Part shown: one piece after another, positions 24,740-32,434 of the stretch
Layout of the letters: each line of letters begins with the position of its first letter
Position numbering within the stretch: position 1 is the first letter of the stretch
Source of the DNA: Pseudomonadota bacterium
GTDB lineage: Bacteria > Chloroflexota > UBA6077 > JAJPHF01
Length of the DNA stretch: 64,000 nt
Direction: 5' to 3'
Assembly: GCA_021325365.1 (NCBI GenBank)
Contig: JAJPHF010000014.1
Span: 62,001-126,000, forward strand
Position numbers and translations under genes: made by a program
Notes under the pieces: generated by a model
What the model saw: the letters and a program-made list of their open reading frames with translations, nothing else
Told to the model about the DNA's origin: nothing
The model's database searches: none

Positions 24740-25735
24740 CTAGACCTTGAACTCTTCGAGCGTCGACGCGGCAAACAGCGACTCGAGCGGGAGCTGCTCG
24801 GTCGTCAGGCCCTGCTCGACGGCGTACTGGCCGAAGGCGGTGAGCGGCACGCGGTTGGCCTCCAGTCCGTAGGGCCAGTAATCGCGGCCCATGATCCGGC
24901 GCGTCTGCTCCAGCTCGTCCATCATCCACGGCAGCATGTAAGGCAGGGCGGCGGTGTTCAGGGTCATGGCGGTCGCGCAGGCCTCCTTCGCGCGCACGAA
25001 CGCCTTGAACAGGCTCTCTGCCAACCAGCGGTTCGCCTCGTAGACCTCCGTGCGGAGCACGATCGTGTGCATGATGGGAAACAGGCCCGTGCGGCGGAAG
25101 TAGTCCTGCTCGACGGACCGGTAGTCAGGGAAGAGGCGCCGCACGTTCGGTGAGCCTTCGACGAACGCGCGCGGCATGCGAGGCACGGTGAGGGCGTCCA
25201 ATTCTCCACTGACGAGCATGTCGTTGAGCGACCGCCCTTCCGGGAGCGGCTCCAACGAGACGCCCTCGGGCAGCTTGCCCATCACCTTCTCGCGGCGCCC
25301 GGGATCGTGCAGGCCGCCCTGGAACCAGCGGACGTCGCTCGGCCGCACCCCGTATTCATGCTGGAGCATGCCGCGAATCCAGACGGCGGCCGTGACGTTG
25401 TACTCCGGCACGCCGACACGGCGTCCCTTCAGGTCCTCGGGGCGTTCGATCCCCGAGGCGGTGTTGACGTAGATCGCGTTGTGGCGAAAGGCCCGCGAGG
25501 GAAATACCGGAATGGCGATGAAGCGGTTCTCGCCGTGGCCGCGGTGGACCGTGTAAGCGCCGAAGGACATCTCGGAAGCGTCGAACTCCTCGAAGTGCTC
25601 CATGCGCCAGAACGTCTCTTCGGGGCCTAGCGGGATGTAGTTCAGCTCGACACCCTCGACCTGCACCGTGCCGTCCGCGAGCGCGCGGGTCCGGTCGTAG
25701 TCGCCGCAGGCGAGCGTGACTCGTAACTTGGCCAT
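24740..25735 (-). CDS. PhtD/4,5-dihydroxyphthalate decarboxylase-like, substrate-binding fold protein
   Basis: A 331-aa protein with a type-2 periplasmic-binding fold, of the group annotated 4,5-dihydroxyphthalate decarboxylase or ABC substrate-binding. It starts MAKLRVTLACGDYDRTRAL, then EETFWRMEHFEEFDASEMSFG, then the hinge segment LKGRRVGVPEYNVTAAVWIRG, and DALTVPRMPRAF. No signal peptide, so it is cytoplasmic and probably enzymatic rather than a transporter component. There is no phthalate pathway nearby, so the substrate is unknown. ATG 25733-25735 is supported by a minus-strand TACAAT 38 nt upstream. It ends 7 nt before the YfhO-like gene. Confidence 0.65.
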   Translation of the reverse strand: MAKLRVTLACGDYDRTRALADGTVQVEGVELNYIPLGPEETFWRMEHFEEFDASEMSFGAYTVHRGHGENRFIAIPVFPSRAFRHNAIYVNTASGIERPEDLKGRRVGVPEYNVTAAVWIRGMLQHEYGVRPSDVRWFQGGLHDPGRREKVMGKLPEGVSLEPLPEGRSLNDMLVSGELDALTVPRMPRAFVEGSPNVRRLFPDYRSVEQDYFRRTGLFPIMHTIVLRTEVYEANRWLAESLFKAFVRAKEACATAMTLNTAALPYMLPWMMDELEQTRRIMGRDYWPYGLEANRVPLTAFGQYAVEQGLTTEQLPLESLFAASTLEEFKV

Positions 25736-25772
25736 CAGGCTCTCGCTCCTCGTCCAGCGTCGCGCTCGTGCC

Positions 25773-25778
25773 ATTGTA
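25773..25778 (-). promoter_or_regulatory. -10 box TACAAT of the PhtD-like/YfhO operon
   Basis: TACAAT on the minus strand, 38 nt before the ATG of the PhtD-like gene. No -35 consensus. Confidence 0.45.
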
Positions 25779-25852
25779 GCAGTCGGCGGCCGCGGTCCGT
25801 CAGGGGCCGGCGCCCCGCCCAACCGGGCGGCCATATGGTTGCTCGTGGCTGC

Positions 25853-25860
25853 TTTTTTTT
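25853..25860 (+). promoter_or_regulatory. T8 tract in the divergent promoter region
   Basis: Eight consecutive T in about 70% GC sequence, 101 bp before the VanW gene start and downstream of no plus-strand gene. This makes a terminator unlikely. It may be an UP-element-like A/T tract or a bend. A hairpin CCGCCC-AACC-GGGCGG lies 22 bp upstream of it. Confidence 0.35.
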
Positions 25861-25961
25861 GGTAACTTGGCCTAGTGAAGTCACGGCGCGCCCGGAGGAC
25901 CGTCGCGACCGTCCGGCGAGCACCCCTGGATATTGGCGTGGGAGGCGGCGTCGGCGTGGGG

Positions 25962-28385
25962 ATGCGGAAGACCGAGTACATCGTCCGGGCGAACACTGCG
26001 CCCGCGGCCCTTGATTCCCTGCGCACACGGTTCGAACGGCGGCGCCGACGCCAGGCGGTCAGCCGCTCGTGGTCGACCCGCGCGACAGCCGTGATGGCTC
26101 GCCTCGAGGCGCTCTGCGAGTATCTCGCGGCGCTGCCATGGCACGAGCTCCGCGTCCTGCCCTGGCGCGCGGTGGGAGCCGGCGTCGGCGGCGGCATCCT
26201 CCTACTGCTCCTCGTAAGCACGTTGGCGCTTCAAGTCGCGTACGGCGAGCGCGTGCTGCCGGGCGTCCATGCGCTCGGTCTAGACCTGAGCGGCAAGACC
26301 GAGCGCGAGGCTCAGGACCTGGTCGCGGCCCGGCTCGCGGCGTTTGGCCGGGAGCCGCTGGTCGTGACTTTCGACAACCGCGAATGGACCACGACTCCCG
26401 CCGACTTGGGGGCGAGCCTCGATCGGGATGCGGTAGTGGCGGCTGCCTATGCGGTCGGTCGGGCGGGCAACCCGCTCGACCGGTTGACACGCCCGATGCG
26501 GGGCCTGTTCGGCGCTCGCGAGGTGCCGCAGCCGCGAGTCACCCTCGACGAAGCCCGGGTCGATGCCTACCTCGGCGGTATCGCAAGCGCCGTCGATCGC
26601 CCGATGGCGAACGCCCGACTGGCCATCGACCCGGCGGGGCGCGTCGACTATGCACCGGCCGAGACCGAACGGCGGACGGACATCGCCGCGAGCCGAGAGC
26701 GTTTGCGCGAGGCGCTTACCGTGGGCGAAGACCTGCGCGTGCCCCTCGCGGTGGCCGAGCGGAATCCGCCCATCACGGACGCGGACCTGGCCCCCGCACG
26801 CGAGCAGGCGGAACGCTACCTCGCCGGGTCCGTCGTACTAGAGCTGGGCGGCGATAGCTGGCGGCTGGAGACGCAGGACATCGCGGCGGCGTTGGAAATC
26901 GTGGGGCCGGCCGACCGCCCGACCGGCGTGCAGCTGAAGGACGCTGTCATCGAGCAGGCCACGCGGCGCCTCGTGGCTGGTATCAACCAGCCGGCCTCGA
27001 ATGCGCGCTTCGAGTTTGTTGGCGGGGAGTTACGGCCGCTGCGGGAAAGCCGCGAGGGCCGGGAAGTGGACTTCGCGGCGACGCTCGCGGCGATCCGGCA
27101 GGCGGTCGCGTCGGACGACCGCACGGTACAGGTGCCGGCCAAGATCACCCAGCCTGCCGTCACGACCGCGCAGCGGGAGCAGCTCGGCATCCACGAGCTG
27201 ATCGAGCGCGGCGAGACACGCTTCGCGGGATCCTCGCCGCCGAAGATTCACAACATCAAGCTGGCGGCGTCGCGGCTGCATGGGGTGGTGGTCCCGCCGG
27301 GAGCGATGTTCTCGTTCAACCAGGAGCTTGGCCCGACGACGCTCGACTCGGGTTACGAGGTGGGGTGGGGCATCGCGGCGAGCGGCGACGGCGGCCACGC
27401 CACCGTGCCGAGCGTTGCGGGCGGCATCTGCCAGGTGGCGACAACGCTGTTTCAGCCGGTGTTCTGGGGCGGCTATCAGATCGAGGAGCGGCACAACCAC
27501 CTCTACTGGATCTATGCCTATGGGCAGCCGCCGCTCGGCCGCACTGGGCTCGACGCTACGGTGGACGACGATTCGGGGCTAGATTTCCGGTTCATCAACT
27601 CGAGCGCCGACTACTTGCTGATCCAGACGGCAACTGACGACACGAGCCTGACGATCAGCCTCTACGGGACGAAGCCCACGTGGTCGGTGAAGGTCGACGG
27701 CCCGACCATTACCAATCGGAAGCCGGCGAGCCAGGAGGTCGTGCAGTCGCCCGAGCCGTCGCTGCCGTGGGGCCAGCGCCTGCAAGTGGAGAGCGCTGGC
27801 GACGGGTTCGACGTGGCCATCGTCCGGTCGGTCAACGATAGTGGGACGGTGCGCACGCTGAACCTGCGCACCCACTACGAGCCTTCGCAGAACATGGTGG
27901 TCGTTGGCGTCAAGGGGGCGCCCGCCGGCGCGGCCGCGGAGATTCGTGCCTCGAACCGGCAGCGGCCGAACACGGCCGTGGGCAGCGCGCCGGCCGCGAC
28001 GGCGTCCAGCGTTCAGGCCGCGCCAGCGTCTAGCGTCCAGGCGGCGCCGCAACCCACGCCGGCGCCCACGCTAGTGCCGGCGGTGCCAAGCGGCACGCAG
28101 GCCGGCAACAGCACCGCGATCCAGCCACCCAGCGTTGCGCCTGCGGCGCCTGCCGCCGCGCCGGCTTCGTCTGGTGCGGCGAGCGGCACGGCGGCGAGCC
28201 CGCAAGCCCATCCGGCGGGTGTCCCCGCGACATCTGGCTCGTCCAGCAGCAGCGCGGCGCCCGCCGCGCAGGCCCCGGCGCCGGCAGCTGCTCCAGCGGC
28301 GCCCGCGGCCCAGCCGGCAGCGCCGGTGGCGCCGCCGGCGACCGCGCCGAACGTGCCGCGCTTTGGGAACTCCTCCGGTCGGTAG
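25962..28385 (+). CDS. VanW family protein with peptidoglycan-binding-like domains
   Basis: Single-pass envelope protein (807 aa from ATG 25962; GTG 25956 has the better-spaced GGAGG). A cytoplasmic Arg-rich N-terminus precedes one membrane helix (GGGILLLLLVSTLALQVAYG). Two PG_binding_4-like repeats follow on the outside (LDLSGKTEREAQDLV and LPV-type repeats around 240-340). The VanW domain starts at SSPPKIHNIKLAASRLHG and contains FSFNQELGPTT and GGICQVATTLFQPVFW. The tail of about 150 residues is almost pure Ala/Pro/Ser, probably a disordered linker to the cell surface. VanW function is unknown; the context suggests wall anchoring. Confidence 0.85.
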   Translation: MRKTEYIVRANTAPAALDSLRTRFERRRRRQAVSRSWSTRATAVMARLEALCEYLAALPWHELRVLPWRAVGAGVGGGILLLLLVSTLALQVAYGERVLPGVHALGLDLSGKTEREAQDLVAARLAAFGREPLVVTFDNREWTTTPADLGASLDRDAVVAAAYAVGRAGNPLDRLTRPMRGLFGAREVPQPRVTLDEARVDAYLGGIASAVDRPMANARLAIDPAGRVDYAPAETERRTDIAASRERLREALTVGEDLRVPLAVAERNPPITDADLAPAREQAERYLAGSVVLELGGDSWRLETQDIAAALEIVGPADRPTGVQLKDAVIEQATRRLVAGINQPASNARFEFVGGELRPLRESREGREVDFAATLAAIRQAVASDDRTVQVPAKITQPAVTTAQREQLGIHELIERGETRFAGSSPPKIHNIKLAASRLHGVVVPPGAMFSFNQELGPTTLDSGYEVGWGIAASGDGGHATVPSVAGGICQVATTLFQPVFWGGYQIEERHNHLYWIYAYGQPPLGRTGLDATVDDDSGLDFRFINSSADYLLIQTATDDTSLTISLYGTKPTWSVKVDGPTITNRKPASQEVVQSPEPSLPWGQRLQVESAGDGFDVAIVRSVNDSGTVRTLNLRTHYEPSQNMVVVGVKGAPAGAAAEIRASNRQRPNTAVGSAPAATASSVQAAPASSVQAAPQPTPAPTLVPAVPSGTQAGNSTAIQPPSVAPAAPAAAPASSGAASGTAASPQAHPAGVPATSGSSSSSAAPAAQAPAPAAAPAAPAAQPAAPVAPPATAPNVPRFGNSSGR

Positions 28386-28539
28386 TGCTCCCGCGGCCGG
28401 TCGCTGGAGTTGACTTAATGCGCCGACGACGCGCTGCTGCTGATGGTCCCCCGGGAGGATGGAGCTGGGAGCCCGCCGCTCCGCGGCTGAGCCATAGCTG
28501 CGGATGAGCGCGGGGATGGTACCGGGCCGGAGCGACCGG

Positions 28540-29196
28540 CTAGGTCCCTGCGTGCTCGCAGGCCGGTCTGGCCCGCCTCAGCTCGACGCCTGCCCGGTGG
28601 AGCACCGCGCGGGTCACGCAGAGGGGCAGGCCCACGACGTTGGTATAGCATCCCTCGATTCGGGCCACGGGCCGGAACGGCGCGTCCTGGATGCCGTAGC
28701 CGCCCGCCTTGTCGAAGGGCGCTCCGGTGGCCACGTAGGCTCGCAGCTCCTCCTCGGAGTACGGCCGCATCCAGACGAACGTACGCGCGGCCGCCAGCAG
28801 CGGCGGCCCGCCCACCGGCCGTGCGCAGACGCCGGTAATGACCTCGTGTCGCGTGCCGCGCAACCGGGTAAGCATTTGAACCGCCTCAGCGGCGTCGCGC
28901 GGCTTGCCGAATATGTGGCCGCGCTGTGTGACGACGGTGTCTGCGGCTAGCACCACCGCGTCGGCTCGGCGGATGGCGGCCGCTTTCGCCAGGGCCAGCC
29001 GCGTCGCCAGGGCCTCCGCGGATTCGCCGTCGCGAGGGGATTCGTCCACGTCCGGGGCGACGACCGCGAACGTGAGCCCGAGCGTCGCCAGCAGCGCGCG
29101 GCGGCGTGGGGAGGCGGAGGCCAGCACTAATGCCGGCCTGCGGCTGTGGGTCGGCTTTGCTTTGGGCACGAACGGTGTCGCTTCGGGGGCGCGCAT
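28540..29196 (-). CDS. maf: Maf family nucleoside triphosphate pyrophosphatase
   Basis: House-cleaning NTP pyrophosphatase that hydrolyses non-canonical or methylated nucleotides. Length is 218 aa from ATG 29194-29196, including about 17 extra N-terminal residues before the core. The core begins LVLASASPRRRALL (the S-x-S-P-R-R phosphate loop), then DVDES, LAADTVVTQRGHIFGKP with the catalytic Asp/Lys, and DKAGGYGIQD. The residues fit the dTTP/UTP type but the specificity is not certain. It is convergent with VanW, 154 bp away. It has its own minus-strand TACAAT. Confidence 0.92.
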   Translation of the reverse strand: MRAPEATPFVPKAKPTHSRRPALVLASASPRRRALLATLGLTFAVVAPDVDESPRDGESAEALATRLALAKAAAIRRADAVVLAADTVVTQRGHIFGKPRDAAEAVQMLTRLRGTRHEVITGVCARPVGGPPLLAAARTFVWMRPYSEEELRAYVATGAPFDKAGGYGIQDAPFRPVARIEGCYTNVVGLPLCVTRAVLHRAGVELRRARPACEHAGT

Positions 29197-29259
29197 GGCA
29201 ACCGGCTCTCGACTTGTGTAACCTTGTGGTGTACAAATCGTTCTTGTTAGGCTAGCAAC

Positions 29260-29265
29260 ATTGTA
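29260..29265 (-). promoter_or_regulatory. -10 box TACAAT of maf
   Basis: TACAAT on the minus strand, 64 nt before the maf ATG. The leader between them is unusually AT-rich for this genome. Confidence 0.45.
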
Positions 29266-29360
29266 CCTGGCACGCGTGACAGTGAGTGCCGCGGCCGCCG
29301 AGCGGGGCGCGGCGATCCGCGTACCTTTGCGCATGCGCCGGCACGCGGATTGCTGATCGC

Positions 29361-29366
29361 TATAAT
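29361..29366 (+). promoter_or_regulatory. -10 box TATAAT of the radical SAM gene
   Basis: Perfect TATAAT about 207 nt before ATG 29573. The long leader contains in-frame upstream codons that belong to no recognisable domain. The 376-bp divergent gap (29197-29572) otherwise holds only the maf promoter. Confidence 0.45.
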
Positions 29367-29572
29367 TCCCGATAACGGCAACGGCCCGCCGAGCGGGACC
29401 GGCGGCGGCGTGCAGGCAGATGCGGCGGTCCGGAGCCGACATCGATCCGCGACCTGGCAGCCCTGGCTGGCGAGCGTTCATCCGGGATGAATGGCTCGGC
29501 GGGTGCCCCGAGACGTACAGAACGCGAGCGCGCGTGCCCCTGCCATCTTGGGGGGAGCGGAGGATCTGCGAG

Positions 29573-31075
29573 ATGCCCGACGTGATCGGCAAGCGCTTCA
29601 TCGAGTCCGCGATCAAGCGCATCCTCTTCGTCGAGCCGCAAAGCGGCTACTCGACCGGCTTCAACGACACCGTCCGGGTGGAGACGCTTGGCCCCGAGTA
29701 CCTGGCGGGCTCAGTGCAGGACGTGGCCGAGTGCCGCCTGGTGGACCTGCGGACCTCGCGCGGCGATCTGCTGGCGGCGATGGAGGAGTTTCAGCCCCAG
29801 CTCATTGCCCTGAAGTGCGGCTACACGACCGACGTACCCGTCGTCGCGGACCTGGCTCGCCAGATCAAACAGCTCGACGCGAGCCTGCCGATCGTGGTCG
29901 GCGGCCACCACATCTCACTCAGCCCCCAGGACCTGTTTATCCCCGAGGTCGACGCGATCGCCTACGGCGAGGCCGAGGACGTGTTCCCGCTGATCGTGAA
30001 CGAGCTGGGGACCGGGCGCGATCTGTCGCGCGTGCCCTACGTGTACTACCGTGACGCGGAGGGCGCCTTCCAGACGACCGTCGTGCCGCGCATGATCGTG
30101 AACGAGGTGCTGCACGACTCTCACGAGATGAACCGGCGACCGATGCCGCTGCGTGAGCTGTGCGACCCATACCGCGACGAGTACTATTTCCTGTACTATC
30201 CACGCCCGTACTCGGTGGAGACGGCTCGCGGCTGCCGCTACCGCTGCAGCTTCTGTTCGGTATGGCAGTTCCACCACGGTGTGTACAAGGTGGAGGGCTG
30301 GCAGCGGACGTTCGAGGAGCTGCAGCGTATCCCGGATGGCTCGTACGTCAACATCGTCGACGACCTGGCCATCCAAGTAATGCCGCACGAGGACTACCGC
30401 CAGTCCGACGCCTGGAAACTGGCCCAGGAGCTGATCAAGACCGGCAACAAGCGGCGCTTCTGGATGCAGTGCCGCGCCGACAACATCGTGCGTAACAAGG
30501 AGCTGTACACAGCCTGGGCGGAGGCGGGCCTCGACATGGTGCTCATCGGCCTGGAGTCGGACGACCCGGCCGAGCTGAAGCGCGTGAACAAGGGCTCCCG
30601 CGTGAACGTCAACGACGAGTCGATCGACTTCCTGCACTCGCTGAAGGTCAAAGTGTGGGGGGCACAGATCGTCTTCGCCGACTGGGTGGCCGAGCGGTTC
30701 GAGCACCTGATGGAGTACAACAAGCGGCTGGGGATCGAATGTCCTCAGTTCACGATCCACACGCCGCTACCGGGGACCGTGGACTGGCAGAAATACAAGG
30801 AGGAGCTGATCACCCAGGACCGCCGGTATTTCGACTTCCTGCACCCCGTGCTGCCCACGGCGCTGCCGATCCGCGAGTTCATCGAGAACTACGTGAAGCT
30901 GTATCGCGAGTGTCACATGAGCCGGCACGAGCTGATGGACATGGTGCGGCAGGGGCGGGTACCGCTGAACGGCGTGATCGAGTTTGCCAAGAAGTTCCGT
31001 AACCTAACGGACCCCGAGACGTACCGCAGCGCGATCGACTTGCACGAGCGCGTCGCGGCCGGACAGCCAGCCTAA
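29573..31075 (+). CDS. B12-binding-domain radical SAM protein
   Basis: Radical SAM enzyme of 500 aa from ATG 29573 (GGAGGA about 9 nt upstream). The N-terminal third (about 15-150) has the Rossmann pattern of a cobalamin-binding domain: KRILFVEPQSGYSTG, LPIVVGGHHISLSPQDLF, VDAIAYGEAEDVFP. The SAM domain carries the 4Fe-4S motif CRYRCSFC (Cx3Cx2C) after SVETARG, then DDLAIQ and a DMVLIGLESDDPAEL strand. The classical B12-binding DxHxxG is not evident, so cobalamin use is uncertain. The substrate is unknown; hopanoid, tetrapyrrole and lipid modification are all seen in relatives. The TAA stop is inside a 74-bp palindrome. Confidence 0.8.
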   Translation: MPDVIGKRFIESAIKRILFVEPQSGYSTGFNDTVRVETLGPEYLAGSVQDVAECRLVDLRTSRGDLLAAMEEFQPQLIALKCGYTTDVPVVADLARQIKQLDASLPIVVGGHHISLSPQDLFIPEVDAIAYGEAEDVFPLIVNELGTGRDLSRVPYVYYRDAEGAFQTTVVPRMIVNEVLHDSHEMNRRPMPLRELCDPYRDEYYFLYYPRPYSVETARGCRYRCSFCSVWQFHHGVYKVEGWQRTFEELQRIPDGSYVNIVDDLAIQVMPHEDYRQSDAWKLAQELIKTGNKRRFWMQCRADNIVRNKELYTAWAEAGLDMVLIGLESDDPAELKRVNKGSRVNVNDESIDFLHSLKVKVWGAQIVFADWVAERFEHLMEYNKRLGIECPQFTIHTPLPGTVDWQKYKEELITQDRRYFDFLHPVLPTALPIREFIENYVKLYRECHMSRHELMDMVRQGRVPLNGVIEFAKKFRNLTDPETYRSAIDLHERVAAGQPA

Positions 31076-31145
31076 GCACTCGCCGGGGATGGTGGGTCTG
31101 GTTGGCATCGCCAAGCGTACCCGCCAACCTGGGCCGGCAGGTTAG
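31072..31145 (+). repeat. 74-bp palindromic element family 1, copy C
   Basis: Gap-free 74-bp alignment to copy B (hand count 55/74). Ends CTAAG...GTTAG. Some arm changes are compensated on the other arm (TGT/ACA versus GGT/ACC), so pairing is conserved. The TAA of the radical SAM gene (31073-31075) and the TAA of the convergent mrfB-like gene (TTA 31142-31144 on plus) both lie in its end bases. Confidence 0.8.
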
Positions 31146-32434
31146 CCGACTTGCCGCGACGCCGAGGCGCCCGCCTCGCTTGCGGCGCCGAGGACCGCAG
31201 GGTGCGACAGCCTGGTCCTCTGCCGCTGCAGTCGAAAGTAGAGTCGGCCGAGCCGGCGCTCTAGCTCCTGGCGCTGCTGCTGGGGAACCGGCCACGGCGC
31301 TACCGCGAGCGCGGCGAGGGCGGCCTCCGTAGCACGACTGGCCGCCAGGTAGTCGCGGCGCTGGTGCTCATAGTGCTTCGCCAGCTCCACCTGCGCCGCC
31401 AGCGCCCACGGCCCGCTCTCGCCGGCCAGGTGCTGCCACAGGGCGACCGCCCCGTCGCGGTCGCCGGCCCGGCGCAGCAGCAGCGCCATCTCCCACTGGA
31501 GCCCGCGGCGCTCCGTGGGCGGCACGCGCTCCAGCGACGCGCTGCACCAGCCGGCTGCCTCCGCCGTCAGGCCGGCCCGCGTGAACAGGCGCAGCAGCGC
31601 GATGCTATCGACGCGGTGGGCGTGCTCTGCCGGGGCGTCGAAGATCTGGCCGAACAGGCCGAGCAGCGCCACCAGGCTCAGTAGATCGTCGGCGTTGTGG
31701 GCGAAGACGCCGCCCAGTGGCTCGCAGCGTCCGCGCCGGACGTAGTCGAAGTAAATGCCGGGGATCAGCCAGGCTGGCACGTCCTCGGTCCGCTGGACGC
31801 CGAGGAGCGCGCGCTCCAGGCTGCCGAGCGCGCAGCTGGGCAGGCGGGTGCGCCACAGCCGCCGCGCGGGGTGCAAGAGGTCCAGGTGATGGCCCGGGGG
31901 CGCGAGCCGCTGGCGCCGCGTGACCAGGAAGCGCGTTTCCAGCAGCGGCACGTCGAACGTCTTGCCGTTGAACGTGACCCAGAGCGGGAAGCCGTTGAGC
32001 AGGTCGGCAAGCGCCGCGAGCAGCGCGGCCTCCTCGCCGGGGTGGCGCATGAAATACTGCCGTAGACAGAAGTCGCCGCCGTCAAAGTACCCCGCGCCGA
32101 CCAGGAAGGCGTAGGTGCCCGTGCCGCCCGCTAGCCCGGTGGTCTCGGTGTCCAGGAACAAGGCGCGGCTCGGGTCGAGCGCCTCGGGCGGGTGGCCGCG
32201 AGCGAGGAGCTGACGCGCTCGCGGCGAGAGCTGGAGGGCGCTCGCCAGGGCGATCGTGCCCTGGCTCGAAGCCAGGGGGTAGCGGCGCTCTATCACGAAG
32301 CAGTCGCCGTGCGGCGTGCGCTCGAAGCGGCCGGGCAGCATCCGCTCGATGCCGGGGCGAGGCGCGCGCGCTGCCGGCCCGGGGCGTCCGGCAGCGTTCC
32401 ACTGGCGCAGCTTGCTCGCGAGGTCACCCGGCAT
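31142..32434 (-). CDS. mrfB: MrfB-like (YprB) RNase H-fold exonuclease
   Basis: Predicted DEDD-type 3'-5' exonuclease of 430 aa. The catalytic core has D95/E97 in LFLDTETTGLAGG, N156/D161 in FNGKTFD, and H246/D249/D250 in AHNADDLLSL, the RNaseH_2 (YprB) pattern. A C-terminal TPR-like helical region (about 285-420) follows. The start overlaps the mrfA-like stop by 11 nt. In Bacillus subtilis the YprA/YprB pair (MrfA/MrfB) repairs mitomycin C lesions independently of UvrABC; the same pairing and order here support that role. The stop codon is inside a 74-bp palindrome. Confidence 0.85.
   Translation of the reverse strand: MPGDLASKLRQWNAAGRPGPAARAPRPGIERMLPGRFERTPHGDCFVIERRYPLASSQGTIALASALQLSPRARQLLARGHPPEALDPSRALFLDTETTGLAGGTGTYAFLVGAGYFDGGDFCLRQYFMRHPGEEAALLAALADLLNGFPLWVTFNGKTFDVPLLETRFLVTRRQRLAPPGHHLDLLHPARRLWRTRLPSCALGSLERALLGVQRTEDVPAWLIPGIYFDYVRRGRCEPLGGVFAHNADDLLSLVALLGLFGQIFDAPAEHAHRVDSIALLRLFTRAGLTAEAAGWCSASLERVPPTERRGLQWEMALLLRRAGDRDGAVALWQHLAGESGPWALAAQVELAKHYEHQRRDYLAASRATEAALAALAVAPWPVPQQQRQELERRLGRLYFRLQRQRTRLSHPAVLGAASEAGASASRQVG

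Noticed and set aside
25815..25860. T8 tract preceded by a CCGCCC/GGGCGG hairpin as an intrinsic terminator
   Set aside because: The hairpin is more than 20 nt from the T-run and no plus-strand gene lies upstream; the region is between divergent genes.
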